Of a DNA stretch of 64,000 nucleotides, positions 43,011-55,072 are shown in pieces; position 1 is the first letter of the stretch, and each line of letters opens with the position of its first letter. Both the position numbers and the translations under genes were made by a program. The stretch comes from Taxillus chinensis (taxonomy: Eukaryota; Streptophyta; Magnoliopsida; Santalales; Loranthaceae), in NCBI GenBank assembly GCA_023512835.1, contig CM042089.1, forward strand, positions 49,685,004-49,749,003, in the 5' to 3' direction. The notes below the pieces were generated by a model, which was not told the DNA's origin, made no database searches, and worked only from the letters and a program-made list of their open reading frames with translations.

Positions 43011-43967
43011 ATAATAACCATATCACATACAACAACTCAACAAAGTCCATAGTTCAAACTCAGCAATATAATATCACCATTTAACGTTTTCATAATAGTT
43101 TTATCTCAATGCAACACATTATCATAAAATACCATACTAGAATAGAGTATATTTTTCTCAAACTTAGAAAAATCATAACTTGGTCTACAGAGCTCGAATT
43201 GCCTTATAAAACCCTTTATTTCGAATGTCATTCAACAAGCTATTTACAAAAAATATAAAAACATTCAGCCAATAAAAAAACATTGTTCACCCAATCATCT
43301 CGGATTTCCCCTGACCAGAAGGAAAAGTTACTTAAAATACTATAGCGATTCTAACGGCAAAAATATTGTTCACCCGACCAGATATTGTTCACCCGACCTT
43401 CTTAGATTTGACCCAACTAGAAGGGAAAGTTACTTAAGATACCATGTCAATTCTAATGCACCGACAACCAGGTTCACCCGAACATACCGCACATCCGGTA
43501 TTGTTCATCCGAGAACATTTGGCCAAAAGTGTTCTCTGACCAAACTAATCAAGGGGTTTTAAATATGTCGCCAAAAAGGATTTAATACTGAATACCGAGT
43601 TCTACCTACAAACTTATAATGAACATATATATATATAAATCGACACACCTAGAGATTTTATAAATATTTCATCTAACAGAGGAAAAATAGCAATGATAAG
43701 AGACCACGACTCCTAAAAATTGTTACCTAGATTTTAGGTTTTTCTCATAATAAAGGATTATTATTAGGGAATAGGAGAAAAGAGATCAAAACATCCCTAC
43801 CTCAGAAAATGTACAGAATAGAGTCTTGATTGATATGAGTCCACAATCCCCTCTTCTGATATCTCAACAAAGGCAGCCTCATCTCACTAGAAACAACCTT
43901 CTCCCTGCAGGATCATGTGAGGACCTGTGTCTGAGTCTTGAGAGTTAGAGGTTGTGAGGTGCCATAT

Positions 43968-45370
43968 TGTAATGACTCATCTTTAGGGAGGTGAGGAGTT
44001 AGTTATTTGTGTGGTTGGGCAAACACTCTTGACCAGATAGTTAAAGGGAGTTCGAGGGTGCAGCACCTCGGTAGGGGTCTTGTTTGAAGCCAAATTATTT
44101 CAGAAAAGGTAAGTTGGATTTTTATGTGAAGGCTTGGTTGATACAGCCTTGGTCGATGTGGGATTGGTCGACATAGTCGACCTAGCGTGGTGAGTGATCG
44201 ATGCCGATCATAGGAGTTTACAGAGAGTTTGGTTGATGCAAGATCATTTTTGATGAGTGGTCAACGTGTGGTCGACGTGAGATGGTTGGTTGACGTGGGT
44301 CGATGTGTGGTCGATTTAAGTGCACATCGACCAGGTTTGAAACGGTGTTGGTCGACCTAGATGTTTGGTCGATGCGAGAAAATAGTGGTCGATGTGGTCG
44401 ATCTTGGGTGTTTTTCAGTCGACGTCGACCCTAAGTCAGTGTATTTTTGACATGCATCGTATTTGTCTGCAATTTTAAGGTTTTCTAGGTTCTGTTTTCG
44501 AGGGGCCATTAGAGAGAGAGAGATATCGTCATTGGTTCGATTGTTGCCGTTGCGTTCTTAGAAAAGGGAGGCGCCTATCGGAGAGGGGCAAGGAGCAAGG
44601 AAGATCCTTCAAGGCAAAACCCTAACACAATCGAATTCGAGGTAGGTGGTTCTGTCCTATTGAATCTGTCTCAAAAGTTGTGGAAATTCTAAATGATGAG
44701 AATTTGAACTCTATTTTGATAAAATGGTTCCGGGAGCAATCGCGTTGTGATGTGTGATAATATTGGGAATTATTGAATTATATGGGTATATATGTGGTAA
44801 TTGATTAAAATGCATTGAGTGTTGGTATATGTATATATGTGAGAACCATTATTCGTAATAGTGATGTGTGATGAGATGTTTGTGTATTTTGCTATTGTGC
44901 GTGAAAGTGTGAAATCAAGGTCCCATTGAGGGGACAATCCTGGATTGGATATGAGATACTGAGGTTCCATTGAGCAAACAGTCCTAGGATGGACATGAGT
45001 TATTGAGCTCCCATTGACGCAATGGTCCAAGAGTGTACCCAAGTACTTAGGTTCCATTGAGGGAACCACCTATGAATCCTCTGTGTGTTTTACTGTACTT
45101 TAACTACACTACACTACACATATTTGCACTGAGCATATTATAGAGGACATATTAGGTTGGTCCAAGGAGGTGTAACCCCTAAACTGAGTTATGGTTTGCT
45201 CAACCACCTTTAATGTCTTTTTTTGTAGGACCTAGTAGGCGTTAGGAGATACACCGTCAAGGAAGCATGATTATTTGATTTGCTGTTTCATTTAAGTTCT
45301 TGGGGAATGTTACGGGATTAGGATTTATGTATTCATTTGAGATTTGGTGTATTTATTTGAAACACTATGT
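43968..45370 (+). repeat. Tekay-family LTR N, 3'-truncated
   Basis: It starts TGTAATGACTCATC (compare H and I). Repeats of ggtcgatgtgg / ggtcgacgtgg type fill about 44150-44430, then a (ga)n leader at 44513, donor-like gtaggt at 44642 and acceptor-like tttttttgtag ending 45228, followed by cctagtaggcgttagg, which matches LTR I after its acceptor. The ggggcgtgaca end is missing; the right edge near 45370 is approximate. The preceding catat (43963-43967) is the candidate target-site half. It interrupts LTR F. Confidence 0.78.
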
Positions 45371-45576
45371 TTTGTCATGCTCTCTCTCTATTTATTGACT
45401 AAATAGCATGACAATTCCAAGTCAAGCACTTTCAAAGGCATATATTAAAAGAGCATGAAAAACATATATGTTTGTCAAATTTCATGAAGTTTGATTATAC
45501 ATAAGATCTTTAGTATACATGACCGAATAATAACTATTTACCGTTAAATTTTGTGAGAATGAAATTTTGACATGTA
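45371..45576. other. Unassigned segment with a 10-bp-arm hairpin
   Basis: AT-rich, between truncated LTR N and LTR O. ttgtcatgct (45372-45381) and agcatgacaa (45405-45414) form perfect inverted arms with a 23-bp loop. It has no match elsewhere in the window that I noticed and no ORF. Confidence 0.4.
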
Positions 45577-46242
45577 TGTTGGACCTCATTTCGTCCAGGT
45601 TGGACATACTAACTCCATTTCTTATATTTATCTGCCCACGCCATATTTTGTTAAATAGGAAAATCTCCGACTACGATGGAGTTGGTCCCAAGTTTGGAGT
45701 TGATTTTAATCCAATTTGCGCAAGATGGATACACTGTGACACGAATAGGGAAGCCCAAAATTGATAACTTCTACAACAAGATATTGAAGTTCCCCTGGGC
45801 CAACACCAGATGATAAATGGTAAAATTCAGAGACTAACGCACTTGACCGTGCTCAATTCCAACTTAAAACGAAGAAGTTATGACCAAAATAATTTTTATC
45901 GGAAAAAATCAAACTTGCTAAAAGATGGTCAATGCCCTTGGTCAAACTATCCGAAAATGTGCTTATGTGAAATAATCCAAAATGTCTATTTAGGCGAATA
46001 CGGGTCTTTCCAAACAATCTCCAAAAGCTCGTCCATTTTGGTGTTTTGGGTGGGGGTAAAAAGGTAATTAAAAGTTCAAAAAAAAACTAGCCTTGAAGAC
46101 TCGAAGACTCAAAGCCCCGAAGCCTTTGAGTCTTCGACCAAGGAAGCCTTCAAGTCTTTGGGGATTGACCTTCGATCCTTGTCCTACAACCCTTCGACTT
46201 TGACCCTTGACCTACGACTCTTCGACCCGCGGACCTTCAACT
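45577..46242 (+). repeat. LTR O of the M/E family, 5' part
   Basis: It starts TGTTGGACCTCATTTCGTCC and runs collinear with E through the gaagaagttatg and gtcaatgccc segments into a degenerate cgaagcc/ttcgaccc array (46100-46242). It is interrupted by LTR K at 46243. The left flank atgta (45572-45576) is the candidate target-site half. Confidence 0.8.
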
Positions 46243-48970
46243 TGTCACGACCCCGATCCTAGGAACCTAGAACTGGGAACATGACTTCCCCTTGCCCGCA
46301 CCCGAAAGGGTCAAGGGTTGGTGACAAGCACTAAAAAAGACAAAACCACGGGTGTTGTCTCAATCACCAACTAAGTACAATCATACTGCATGAGTAATCA
46401 TATACCCTACCATCAAATCACAACATAAAACACATTATAGCATAAGATAGATATACAAGCAACCATACTACACCGTACCTCAAAGTACGAATAGGCAAAG
46501 TCCTCCTAGAAGAAAAGCCTCCACTGGCCTTAAAAACACCTGAAAAGCAAACAACAACAATGACCAAAAAAACAGAACAATAGAGGTGAGCCATAAGCTC
46601 AGTAGGTGACTCTAGACCCTACCATGCAATACATGCTTAATGCATAATCAAACAAACAACAAACATCCAGACCACTAGCTCAAAGCACACAGCCGAGGTA
46701 ACTCTAACCACACCAGGATATCCTATCGATATCAAGACTTGATATATCCCCCACAATCCAAAAAGGATCATCTACTTACGGCACGCAACCCATGTAACAC
46801 CCCAGTCACAATCATCACCGGGACATCCTATCACATCGGACTTGGCATGTCCCCCACGATCCCAAAGGATCACCTCAAGATAACCTTCCAAAAAGGACTT
46901 GACATATCTACGACAATCCCAAACAGAATCGATAGCATATTAGGACACAGCTTGTATCAATCTCAGGAGACAGCCTGTCCCCCTCAGGACAGCTTGTCCA
47001 CGATCCTCAACAGGATCCCAATAACTGGGCGCAGCTTGCCTTCACCAGGTCATAGCTTGTTCGTGATCCTCAACAGGATCCGCTCATCAAGAGCTCATCA
47101 GGCCGTTGCCTCACCCAATAGGGTATATCACAATCCTAGAGGCCTTAGCCACTTGTCCCACCCACGCAGGGTACATTTGCATAAAGCTCAACTTAGCTCA
47201 AGCTCAACCACTGAATATGTCACCTGTCACAATCAACATATCATATGCATCCAAAAGTCCCACATATCACATAAATATCACACAGAGATATACAAGCCAG
47301 CATAACATATCACAACAATCCAAAAGGTCCCACACAGTACACATATGTAGCTAAGCTAACCATAGCAACCAATATAAAAACAAATAGACCATGAGGTTCT
47401 CATGGTGCAAACCACCCTCACTGCCCCATAGGAACCTTAGCCCTAATGGCCCAACCATACATCAAACAAACCATGACAAACCGCGAAGGTTTCGTCACAC
47501 AGCCTCACTAGGCTCACAATGCCTATTGGCACCCCATGGACTCATTTAAGCCCAAAACTATCTCAAACAATACACAACGGAAAATATCATGTTCCTCCCA
47601 TACTGGATTTCCCACGGGGATCAAAACAATAACCTAAATCATAAGTTCTAACCTCCTCGAACTTAGAGTTAATGCACATCTGACGGACAAACCAATACCG
47701 TAACACGCCTAAACTACTCAAAATGTAACTCATGGTCCTATAGCTCCCGCAATAATACCACATCACTTATACAAAACATGCAAGTTCCCAACATAACCTA
47801 ACTAGGCACTCACATTGTCATACTGACATCACATTTTATTTCCAATCCCAACATTTATAACGCTCACTGAAGGTCAAACTAAACATCATAACACTATCAA
47901 AAGAGCTCATTGAAACTAGGCCAACAACCCTCAAAGTCCACACAATCATCCATATCGCATCCGAGACAAAACACAGGCGAAAGGGCAAAACAGGGCCAAT
48001 TTGCCTTGTCTGGCCATGGCTGGCAATTCCAAGGCCGTGACCAGTGTATCGGTCACAAAACCCGTTGGCTGCAGCTGAAATTTCCTGGCCACAGCCACTT
48101 GACCTGTTCTTCCCCAAATTTGCATTTTTTTCCAGATTTCCAACCACCAAGTCATCCTAAACTCAAAATCCACCCAATTTTGAGTTCCTAACACCAAATT
48201 TCAACCCCAAACAACATCTTAAGGCTTTAAGTAACCCTAAACACAATTTATTGCAAATTAAAACACACCATATATGCATTTTCATCAAAATTCCGGCCAA
48301 GCACCCATTCATACTTTAATTCCTCAAATTAACCATTTTAATTCGTTATTTAGCATGAAAACAACACAGACAAGCTAGCAATTACATATGCAACATCATA
48401 TAAACCTCAATTTGGCTGATTTAGCCCAAATTTACGTTTTCCCCAATTTCAAGGGTTCCTCTTAATTTTTTAATTGCTACCAAAATTGAGCAAAATTGTT
48501 TCAATTAAACTACATAAAGAGTTAAGAACACCTACTTGAAAGCTATTTTGTGGATTGAATTGGCTCAAAACATACAAAATTGGAATCTGCATTTCCACAT
48601 ACTCCCACGCACGGTGCTCCAATGACGAACATAAAATGTTCTTTCTATCTCCTCTACTATTTATAATTCTCCTAAAATTATAGCATGAAATCCCCCCAAA
48701 ATAATAAAATACCCTCCCAGGATCATGAACTCCAAATTGAGCCCAAGTATAGTCAAAACACTCGAAATAATGAGCACATTATTATCCAAATATTTTCCAA
48801 CCTAATTGATCGCTTAAACGCAAGGTCAACCAATAAACCCCGAAAAAGTCAACAATCGAGCCACTTGGGGCCATAGCCCGAAATTGGGCTCAAGTACTGT
48901 CAAAATGCTCACATCAATGGCCACAATACCGTTCAAATGTTTACAGCATCAGACAAAGGTTATCTCTTAG
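46243..48970 (-). repeat. Tekay-family LTR K, nearly complete, minus
   Basis: The 3' terminus on the minus strand (CGGGGTCGTGACA) is at 46243. It is collinear with H on the minus strand: donor-like caagtaggtg (48535) after a leader, acceptor-like gcttttcag ending at 46540, then aaggccagtggagg, and U3 segments gagcattttgacagtac and gaacggtattg near 48930. It is cut by Athila L at 48971, within a few tens of bases of its start. Left flank caact (46238-46242). The ORF-like stretches at 46739-47354 are not supported as genes. Confidence 0.82.
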
Positions 48971-50483
48971 TGACCTAAATAAATTGGTTTGATAGGTTTA
49001 GTAGTAAGTGCACTAGTCAAGTAATAAAGTGAAGTATTTAAACTCCGGTTGTCGAACCCATAGGGAGGTAACTAATCTTTGTTAAGCGCATGCACCAAGC
49101 TAGAAAATTTAATTTATGTCTGAATAATTGATTTTTGTATTTTAAATTAAAGTCTAAGTCTTAAACATGCAAAATGCGAAACCGTTGAGATTATAACGCA
49201 ATTCGAAGATAACAATGAATTAAAGAATTTATGGTCACAATTTCACCACCCAATGCCTGATAATATTTTGGTTATGGTACTTGTTCTTCAACCAATCAAT
49301 TAATTCCATATTCATATTGATCATTACCCAACAATCTTACACTTGGTACATGTGAAGAAAGGTTTAAGTCTTTTATTTTATTTGGTCCATGAGAATAAAA
49401 GTTGATAGAGGAAAATAACCAATCTAACAATCGTAGACTTGGTCCATCATGCGATCGTTAAACCTAGTTCACCAAATTCCACCCTAGACAAGGGCGGAGA
49501 TAATCTAATCATGCATAAATTAGATTTAACAGTCAAACATCAATGAACTAAATACGAAATAAGGTATTCTCAAATTAAACAAGCACAATCCATAACCAAG
49601 AGTACTACAAAACAATGGGGGCTACATTGCTCCCCTAGAACAAAAGTTTTACCCCATAATCATTCTCACAATCCCAATAAACCCAGAATAACACATGATT
49701 ACAAGTACTAGTAAAAAGAGAAAGAGGAAAAAAGATGATAAACAGCCCCAACACTTCTCCTTCTCTGCCAGAAACCCTAGCCGTCAAACTCCAAAGCTGC
49801 TTCTGTCTCTCCAAGAATCCGCTCTAGCCTCTGTCTGCATTTCAGTGTCTCCAAAAGCATCCGTTGCTGCCTCCAAGAATCCTCCTTTTATAAGGCTGTA
49901 GGTCATGCATAAAGTGTGCCCTAGTGCTAGCTGTTGTTGCTACCAAAATGACATAGTTTTGGTAAGTGACAGCTATTCCTCCTTCAAATCTCAATAAAAC
50001 TCAAACCAAGCGGAATTGGGACTAGGTTCTTTAGAGAAAAGACATCAGTATAAGAAAACCAAGATTCCTGAGAAAAAACATTCTTGCCCGCGACAATGAA
50101 CGTGACAATGGCCATGTCACATGCAACTCGAGAATAAGTTAAAATTCACTCCCAAGCTTCCTGTGATCATGTGGATGGCTACCATACGAAAAACCCTTGC
50201 ACATGACAATGGTCATTGTCACGTGTAGCTTGATTTTGCCTTCTTTTGAGTCCATCTTCTTCCCAAAGCTTCTTCTTGAGTGTATAAGGTTATTTAGCAA
50301 ATGTGTGTGAGAAAAATCTCTCAAAAACTCGTCAAAACCACTTAAAAAGCACAACTATATTCAGAGTAGTGTTTTCCTTTGGGTTAGAACAAATATATGC
50401 AAATTATCATGCAAAGAAGCCTTAGTCACAATCTAAAATAACCTAAATATGGCCTAGAATAATGGCATAAATGCACGTTATCA
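48971..50483 (-). repeat. 3' LTR of Athila L (1513 bp)
   Basis: On the minus strand it starts TGATAACGTGC (50483) and ends ATTTAGGTCA (48971), length close to the P LTRs (1517-1519). It shares segments such as tgggttcgacaaccggagt with P. The promoter is degenerate: a near-palindrome accaaaatgacatagttttggt at 49942-49963, TATA-like cttataaaagg reading minus at about 49894, and gacaatg/cattgtc inverted units at 50090-50230 where P has G-boxes. Confidence 0.9.
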
Positions 50484-52003
50484 AACACACCACACTTGAA
50501 CCATTGCTTGTCCTCAAGCAAAACACACAGACATGCAAAAAGAAAACAAACACACAGTCAAACAAGAAGATAAATAAAATAGCAAACAAAAAGAGACATG
50601 GTTTCCTAAGGCACACAACTCTATCATGATGAAATAGATATTCCGGCAGCCATGATGAATCATAAATTAATCTAAACATGTCCATACTACCAAGTCCAAC
50701 AACCATGTAATGTCATTACTGAAAATTCAGATAGAAACAAACATGCAATGATAAAATAAAACTTAGTTTCCCTTGAAGTCCTCACGATGGACAAATATGC
50801 CTCACTCAAATGTATCTTTTCTTTCCTTTCAAGCCCTAACTGTCAATAACTAACAGCTAACAAGAATGTTTCACTCTCCCACTCGCCACTAGCTATTGAT
50901 TAAGTTCTTGCGAAGTAAACATGAGAGGTCCCCATTGTGCTCAACAAAGAAAACACACACTCTACTCTACTTTATTGAAACTCACACACTATTCTAAACT
51001 CAATGACTCACACTCTACCCTAATGACTACACAAACACACCTTGAGCCAATGAATTAAGCTCAAAGCTTCTCAAAAACGAAAACAACTCAGCCATTGTGG
51101 CTGCAAACTAAACCATAACACACATAAACATCAAGCCATTATGGTTTTTATTCGGAAACTTTTTTCTTTTTTTGTTTTTTTGACACTTTTTTAAATTAAT
51201 AACCTTACAAGATTGCATTTTATGCTATCCCTTGTTGGATTATTCACTTTTTTTTCATCTTAACCCTTTCATTACACACACAGAAGACTAATCTGCCTTT
51301 TAAAAGCAATAGGGTTGGTTTTTTCTTCAACCCTCTGGTTTCTCTTCACAACCACCACACAATAAAGCACAAACACACTAGGATACTTTAGGAAATCATT
51401 GTAACTTAATGTTCTTGTATCACTAGCATCACACACCAAACACTGAGCTACTAACAGGTAATTCTCATGCCTAATCAACTCCAACCATTAAATAGCTAGT
51501 ATTGAATGAAAAGAGTAAAAATGTTAAACCTATAACCCATGAAATTCACTCAAAGGCATGATAGAAAATGGAGCTCTCAAACTTTTTTTTTTAATTTTTT
51601 TTTTCTTTTCACTCCAAGGTTAGCTAAGCTTACCCTACCATGTCATGCTCAACTTACTATTCAAACTTCACCTGTAAAAATAGGGTGATATCATGCAAGA
51701 AGTATAGACATGCTCAAACCAACTCATAACACACCTTACTACTTAAACACCTTTATCACAACATGATACTAATGTAGTTTAAAAACCAAAGTTGTTTACC
51801 TTGTAACCATGCCACTCACATGCAAAACACACAATCACATCACTCAAACAATCAAACGCAACAACAAGTCACTCAAATAAAAACAAAACAAGTCAATCAT
51901 ACAATAAGGACATAAAAAAAATGGTTCAAGTGACCCCCCCCTCCACACCACAGTTAAAAATGTGCTATGTCCTCGGAGCATGGTATAAGGGGAAATAAGA
52001 CAC
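50484..52003 (-). other. Athila L 3' untranslated region
   Basis: Counterpart of P 25245-26608. It has an A/T-homopolymer stretch (51580-51605), a C run near 51936-51943 in place of the P G run (same strand sense), and ccttgctt-like PPT sequence next to the LTR. No gene seen. Confidence 0.7.
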
Positions 52004-52822
52004 TTACCTGCGAGTGGGTAAGCTATAGAAGAAGATAACATGGGCCACCATAGTCCGAAGGCACGCTACAAATTCAGCAGATGTTTCCCCTGTGAGCGCT
52101 CAGGTATCCTTATGCTACAACAGAGCTATCAAATAATAACATACAAAAATCCCATAGCTGAATTGGTTAGGCTGTTGGGGAAGCTCCATTTCATTGAAGT
52201 GCACGAGAGGGAACTTGGATGTCAACAACCCCTCTTTCCTGAGTGCTTCTTTGATTTTTCACAAGAAACCATGGACTATCTTCTTCTTTCGTGTAGGAAA
52301 TCCATGTGCTTAGCAAGGATCATATAGCACCACATGTCCCACACTTAGGTCCAACTGAAGAAGCATAAAATGGCGGTCTACAAGGACAGGGATGAGGACC
52401 TCTTACACTTGATGCCAAGAGCGATGACCCTCTGCAGCTTCATTTATTCTTTGACGAAGAACATGCTCTGCCAAAGGCTGCTCATACAATTCACATAGCA
52501 TGATGGAAGTGTATTGTGCCAAAGGGTAGTCATAAGGCTCTGCCTCTACTACATGCCACATGGTTCTACAAAAAAGATCAACATCATCCGCACATAAATA
52601 TTCATTAGCTAAGATCCGCTGCAAGTAGGACGAGGTGAAGACTTCGGAATCCCTAGCAAATCGTGCTTGCCAACCTCCACCTTGAAGAAACTGCTCAAAC
52701 TCTGTCGTGGCCTCAGGAGTGGACAAAGCAGGATTGATATTCACATATACTGGCTTACCCAACAAATCCTTTTGTGCAGCCTGCGAAGAAGCACCGGACC
52801 ACCATTGGAGAGGCTGAATCAT
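52004..52822 (-). pseudogene. Athila L ULP1-like domain, catalytic Cys lost
   Basis: Minus-strand homologue of P 24420-25244: SSYLQRILANEYLCADDVDLFCRTM, EGHRSWHQV, then VDRHFMLLQLDL, VVLYDP and QQPNQFSYGIFVCYY. His, Asp and Gln are kept but the Cys codon is TAT (Tyr) at 52158-52156. At least four in-frame stops occur (after YDPC, HGFL, IALL and HKDT). The shared length and ending confirm that the domain belongs to the Athila element and is not a chance capture in P. Confidence 0.8.
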
Positions 52823-53262
52823 TGGAATGAGAGCATGAGAAGAGCTAGGGCCTGACTAAGGCTCAAATGGAGTTGGTGTTGCTAGGTGAAAGTGTGGTGA
52901 TAAGCTTGAGTCTCCTCCTCCTAGGGGTATTGTGGGTACTCAAGTGTCTCCTCGGTCCCGATCAAACTTGGGTCAGATCTGAATGTCTTGTCTCCTCGGA
53001 AAGGTCTACAACTTGGGGTTTTGTAGACTTCTTCTTTTTGCCCAAAGCTTTCCAAATTTTTCCCAGTATTCCGTCACTTCTTTTTGCTCTTTGATTAAAA
53101 TGGATTGGTTCTTTTGTAATTGTCTAATTTGTTGCTTGGTCACCGCCTGTTCTCTTGAAGTTAATCTATTCTTCGCTTCAGGTCTTCATAAGACGAGCCA
53201 AATGGTTCATCAGGGGCTTCCCATGCTTTTGCTGACGGTCGTGAAGTTGCTTGCTGGTCTTA
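52823..53262 (-). pseudogene. Athila L third ORF, middle part
   Basis: Connects the N-terminal block with the ULP1-like block. On the minus strand it includes Gln/Lys-rich and Pro-rich sequence comparable to P 24050-24440 (QLQEAQ-like and GKIWKALGKKKK-like stretches). No uninterrupted frame. Confidence 0.55.
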
Positions 53263-54298
53263 CTATAGAAATTCCAATAACTCCTCTAACTGGATACGAG
53301 TTATGTGGCCATTAGTGAAGGCCCAATTGATCACCTCAGCTTCACTTATAACCTGCCCACTGATTCCTTGAAAGAAGTTATATTGCATGTAGAGAGCAGC
53401 CAACTGGAAGATATGCTGTTTTCTTGCATTCATAGGAGTAGATGTGTCTCTAGAATGTTCAGCAGGCCTTTCCATGTGCACACTATGCCATGAGGGCTGC
53501 GGTGCAGTGGGAGTACTAGCTCCCCATTTCCCTCTGAAACTAACCCCTAGAGCCCCTTCAGGTTGAAGGACTCTCAATATCAAATTAGATGGAAAGATGG
53601 TAGGTTCTATATGTACACACAAGTGTGCATACTAAAAGTGAAACAACATGCTCAACACCCTCCCATATAATCGTTTATTCACATCCCTTTTCCAAAGCTG
53701 AAAGATCTCAGCTGCCTAGTCAATGTTTAGTTGATGATCAATTCAGTAAATAAACTCAAGATGAGATTTTGGCACTGAATCAACCCCACTAGTCTGCAAC
53801 AATAGACACTTTCCTACCAAGTGGGCAAGGCATCTATATTTCCCTATAAATCTATTTTTGGTGAACTGCTTTCTTCTCCCAAATTCTTTATTGAAATTAA
53901 ATGGTCTACTGTAAGCTTTTAAACTTAAATTAGGGATTTCTTGTGAAAGATTTGGGAGATCAAAACAGTCTCTAATCATAGCAGGTGAAATAGAGATTAA
54001 AACTCCTTGAACTTCTCTAGTTATTTCATGATCCTCATCATTCACATATACTGAGTTATAGAACTCATGTGTAGCAGGGTAGAATAAATCACTTAGGCGG
54101 AGACTAACCTTTTTAAACCAAGGGATTAAAGCTTCAAAGCATCACTTCTTTCGCCCAATCAATATTTGATGATTCAAGAACCCCCAATCTAGCACGTGTC
54201 CAATGAAAATCTCCTCTTCTCCTCTTATCTCGGAAGGTGAGGATAGGGCCGAGGCTTCTGGTGTAGCTACCCCCAAGCGCTTCCTTGGTTTGCACCAT
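53263..54298 (-). pseudogene. Athila L third ORF, N-terminal part
   Basis: ATG at 54298 (MVQTKEALGGSYTRS, compare MVHTRRARQGEGSPEAS in P). After a stop near 54134 the blocks EFYNSVYVNDEDHE, VQGVLISISPAMIRDCFDLPN, FGRRKQFTKNRFIGKYRCLAHLVGKCLLLQTSGVDSVPKSHLEF follow, then (from 53622) VLQPEGALGVSFRGKWG, MERPAEHSRDTSTPMNARKQHIFQL and GQVISEAEVINWAFTNGHITR. All have counterparts in P. Stops interrupt it at several places. Confidence 0.78.
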
Positions 54299-54380
54299 AG
54301 TTGCAAGGCAAAGATGTGGTCTTGTAGAATAAGGGAAAGGGAGGAGGCAAGTTGTGAAGCTGAAGCACAAGCTTCCCTTC

Positions 54381-54390
54381 CTTATATAAT
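54381..54390 (-). promoter_or_regulatory. TATA box before Athila L third ORF
   Basis: The minus strand reads attatataag; the TATA starts at 54388, exactly 90 bp before the A of the ATG at 54298, as in P. The 90 bp between them differ substantially from P in sequence. Confidence 0.58.
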
Positions 54391-55072
54391 ACCAAATCAA
54401 AGAACACGCATTTACGTTTTTGACCAAGTAGGTGGGCTTCAATGATGTCACGGGCAGACCAAAGTGGTTCTAGAGAATGCCAACTATCTCCCATTAAAAT
54501 TTCGAGTAAAAGGACGCAAAACCCACTTGCACGTGACATTGCATTGTCGCGGGCAAGGCTAAATTAGTCCAAATTTTTCCAGCAAATCACGGACGGACAA
54601 GTAAAATCAAAATCAATCGCATGCGATAAGACCTGATGTCACGGGTAGCCCTTTTTAGCCTCAAATGAACTCCAAAAATTTTAAAATTTGGCGGGCTGGT
54701 GGATCATCCTTCAAGGAGCAAAATGTGTCACTTTATTTTTCAAAATGCCAACCTTTTTAAATCCTTATTTCAATTTCTTGAATTTTCTTTAAAGACTGGT
54801 GGGTCCCCCAGATGCTTAATGTGTTGGGCTTGTATTTGGAGCCTTACAAAGACTACCTGATTGCCAAACTTAATTGCCCATGCTTTAACACTACAGTAAT
54901 GGTTAGTAAGGCCCAAAACTTCCTCCTACGGCAATGGTTAGAGAACAACACATACCAACCAACAATTAACAATAAAAATGAAATAAAAAATAAATGTAGC
55001 TTAAAGTAAAGGATACACCATGCGCCTCCCATGAAGCGCTTAGTTAAGCTCATTAGCTTGACCGTCTCTCTG
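54391..55072 (-). other. Athila L pol to third-ORF spacer
   Basis: Noncoding. It carries cttgcacgtgacattg / cattgtcgcggg inverted units (54526-54557) and a cacggg-type relic (54600-54660), corresponding to the G-box modules of P 22381-22783. No gene seen. Confidence 0.6.

Larger units (their letters stand above)
39406..43967 (-). repeat. Tekay-family LTR F (minus), with nested E and TRIM
   Basis: The 3' terminus on the minus strand is ggggcgtgaca at 39406. The sequence 39406-39426 continues at 41636 after solo LTR E and again after the TRIM at 43011. A donor-like gtaggg (minus, 43800) and the leader before it match J and N. The acceptor position near 42055-42070 reads ttttttacatgg, so the AG is apparently lost. 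The U3 start is cut off by LTR N at 43968. The left flank gtttt (39401-39405) is the candidate target-site half. Confidence 0.78.

Noticed and set aside
46739..47354. 188-codon plus-strand frame, Ser/His/Pro-rich
   Set aside because: Lies inside LTR K in antisense, has degenerate internal repeats (gacacagcttg/acagcctgtc types) and no recognisable domain.
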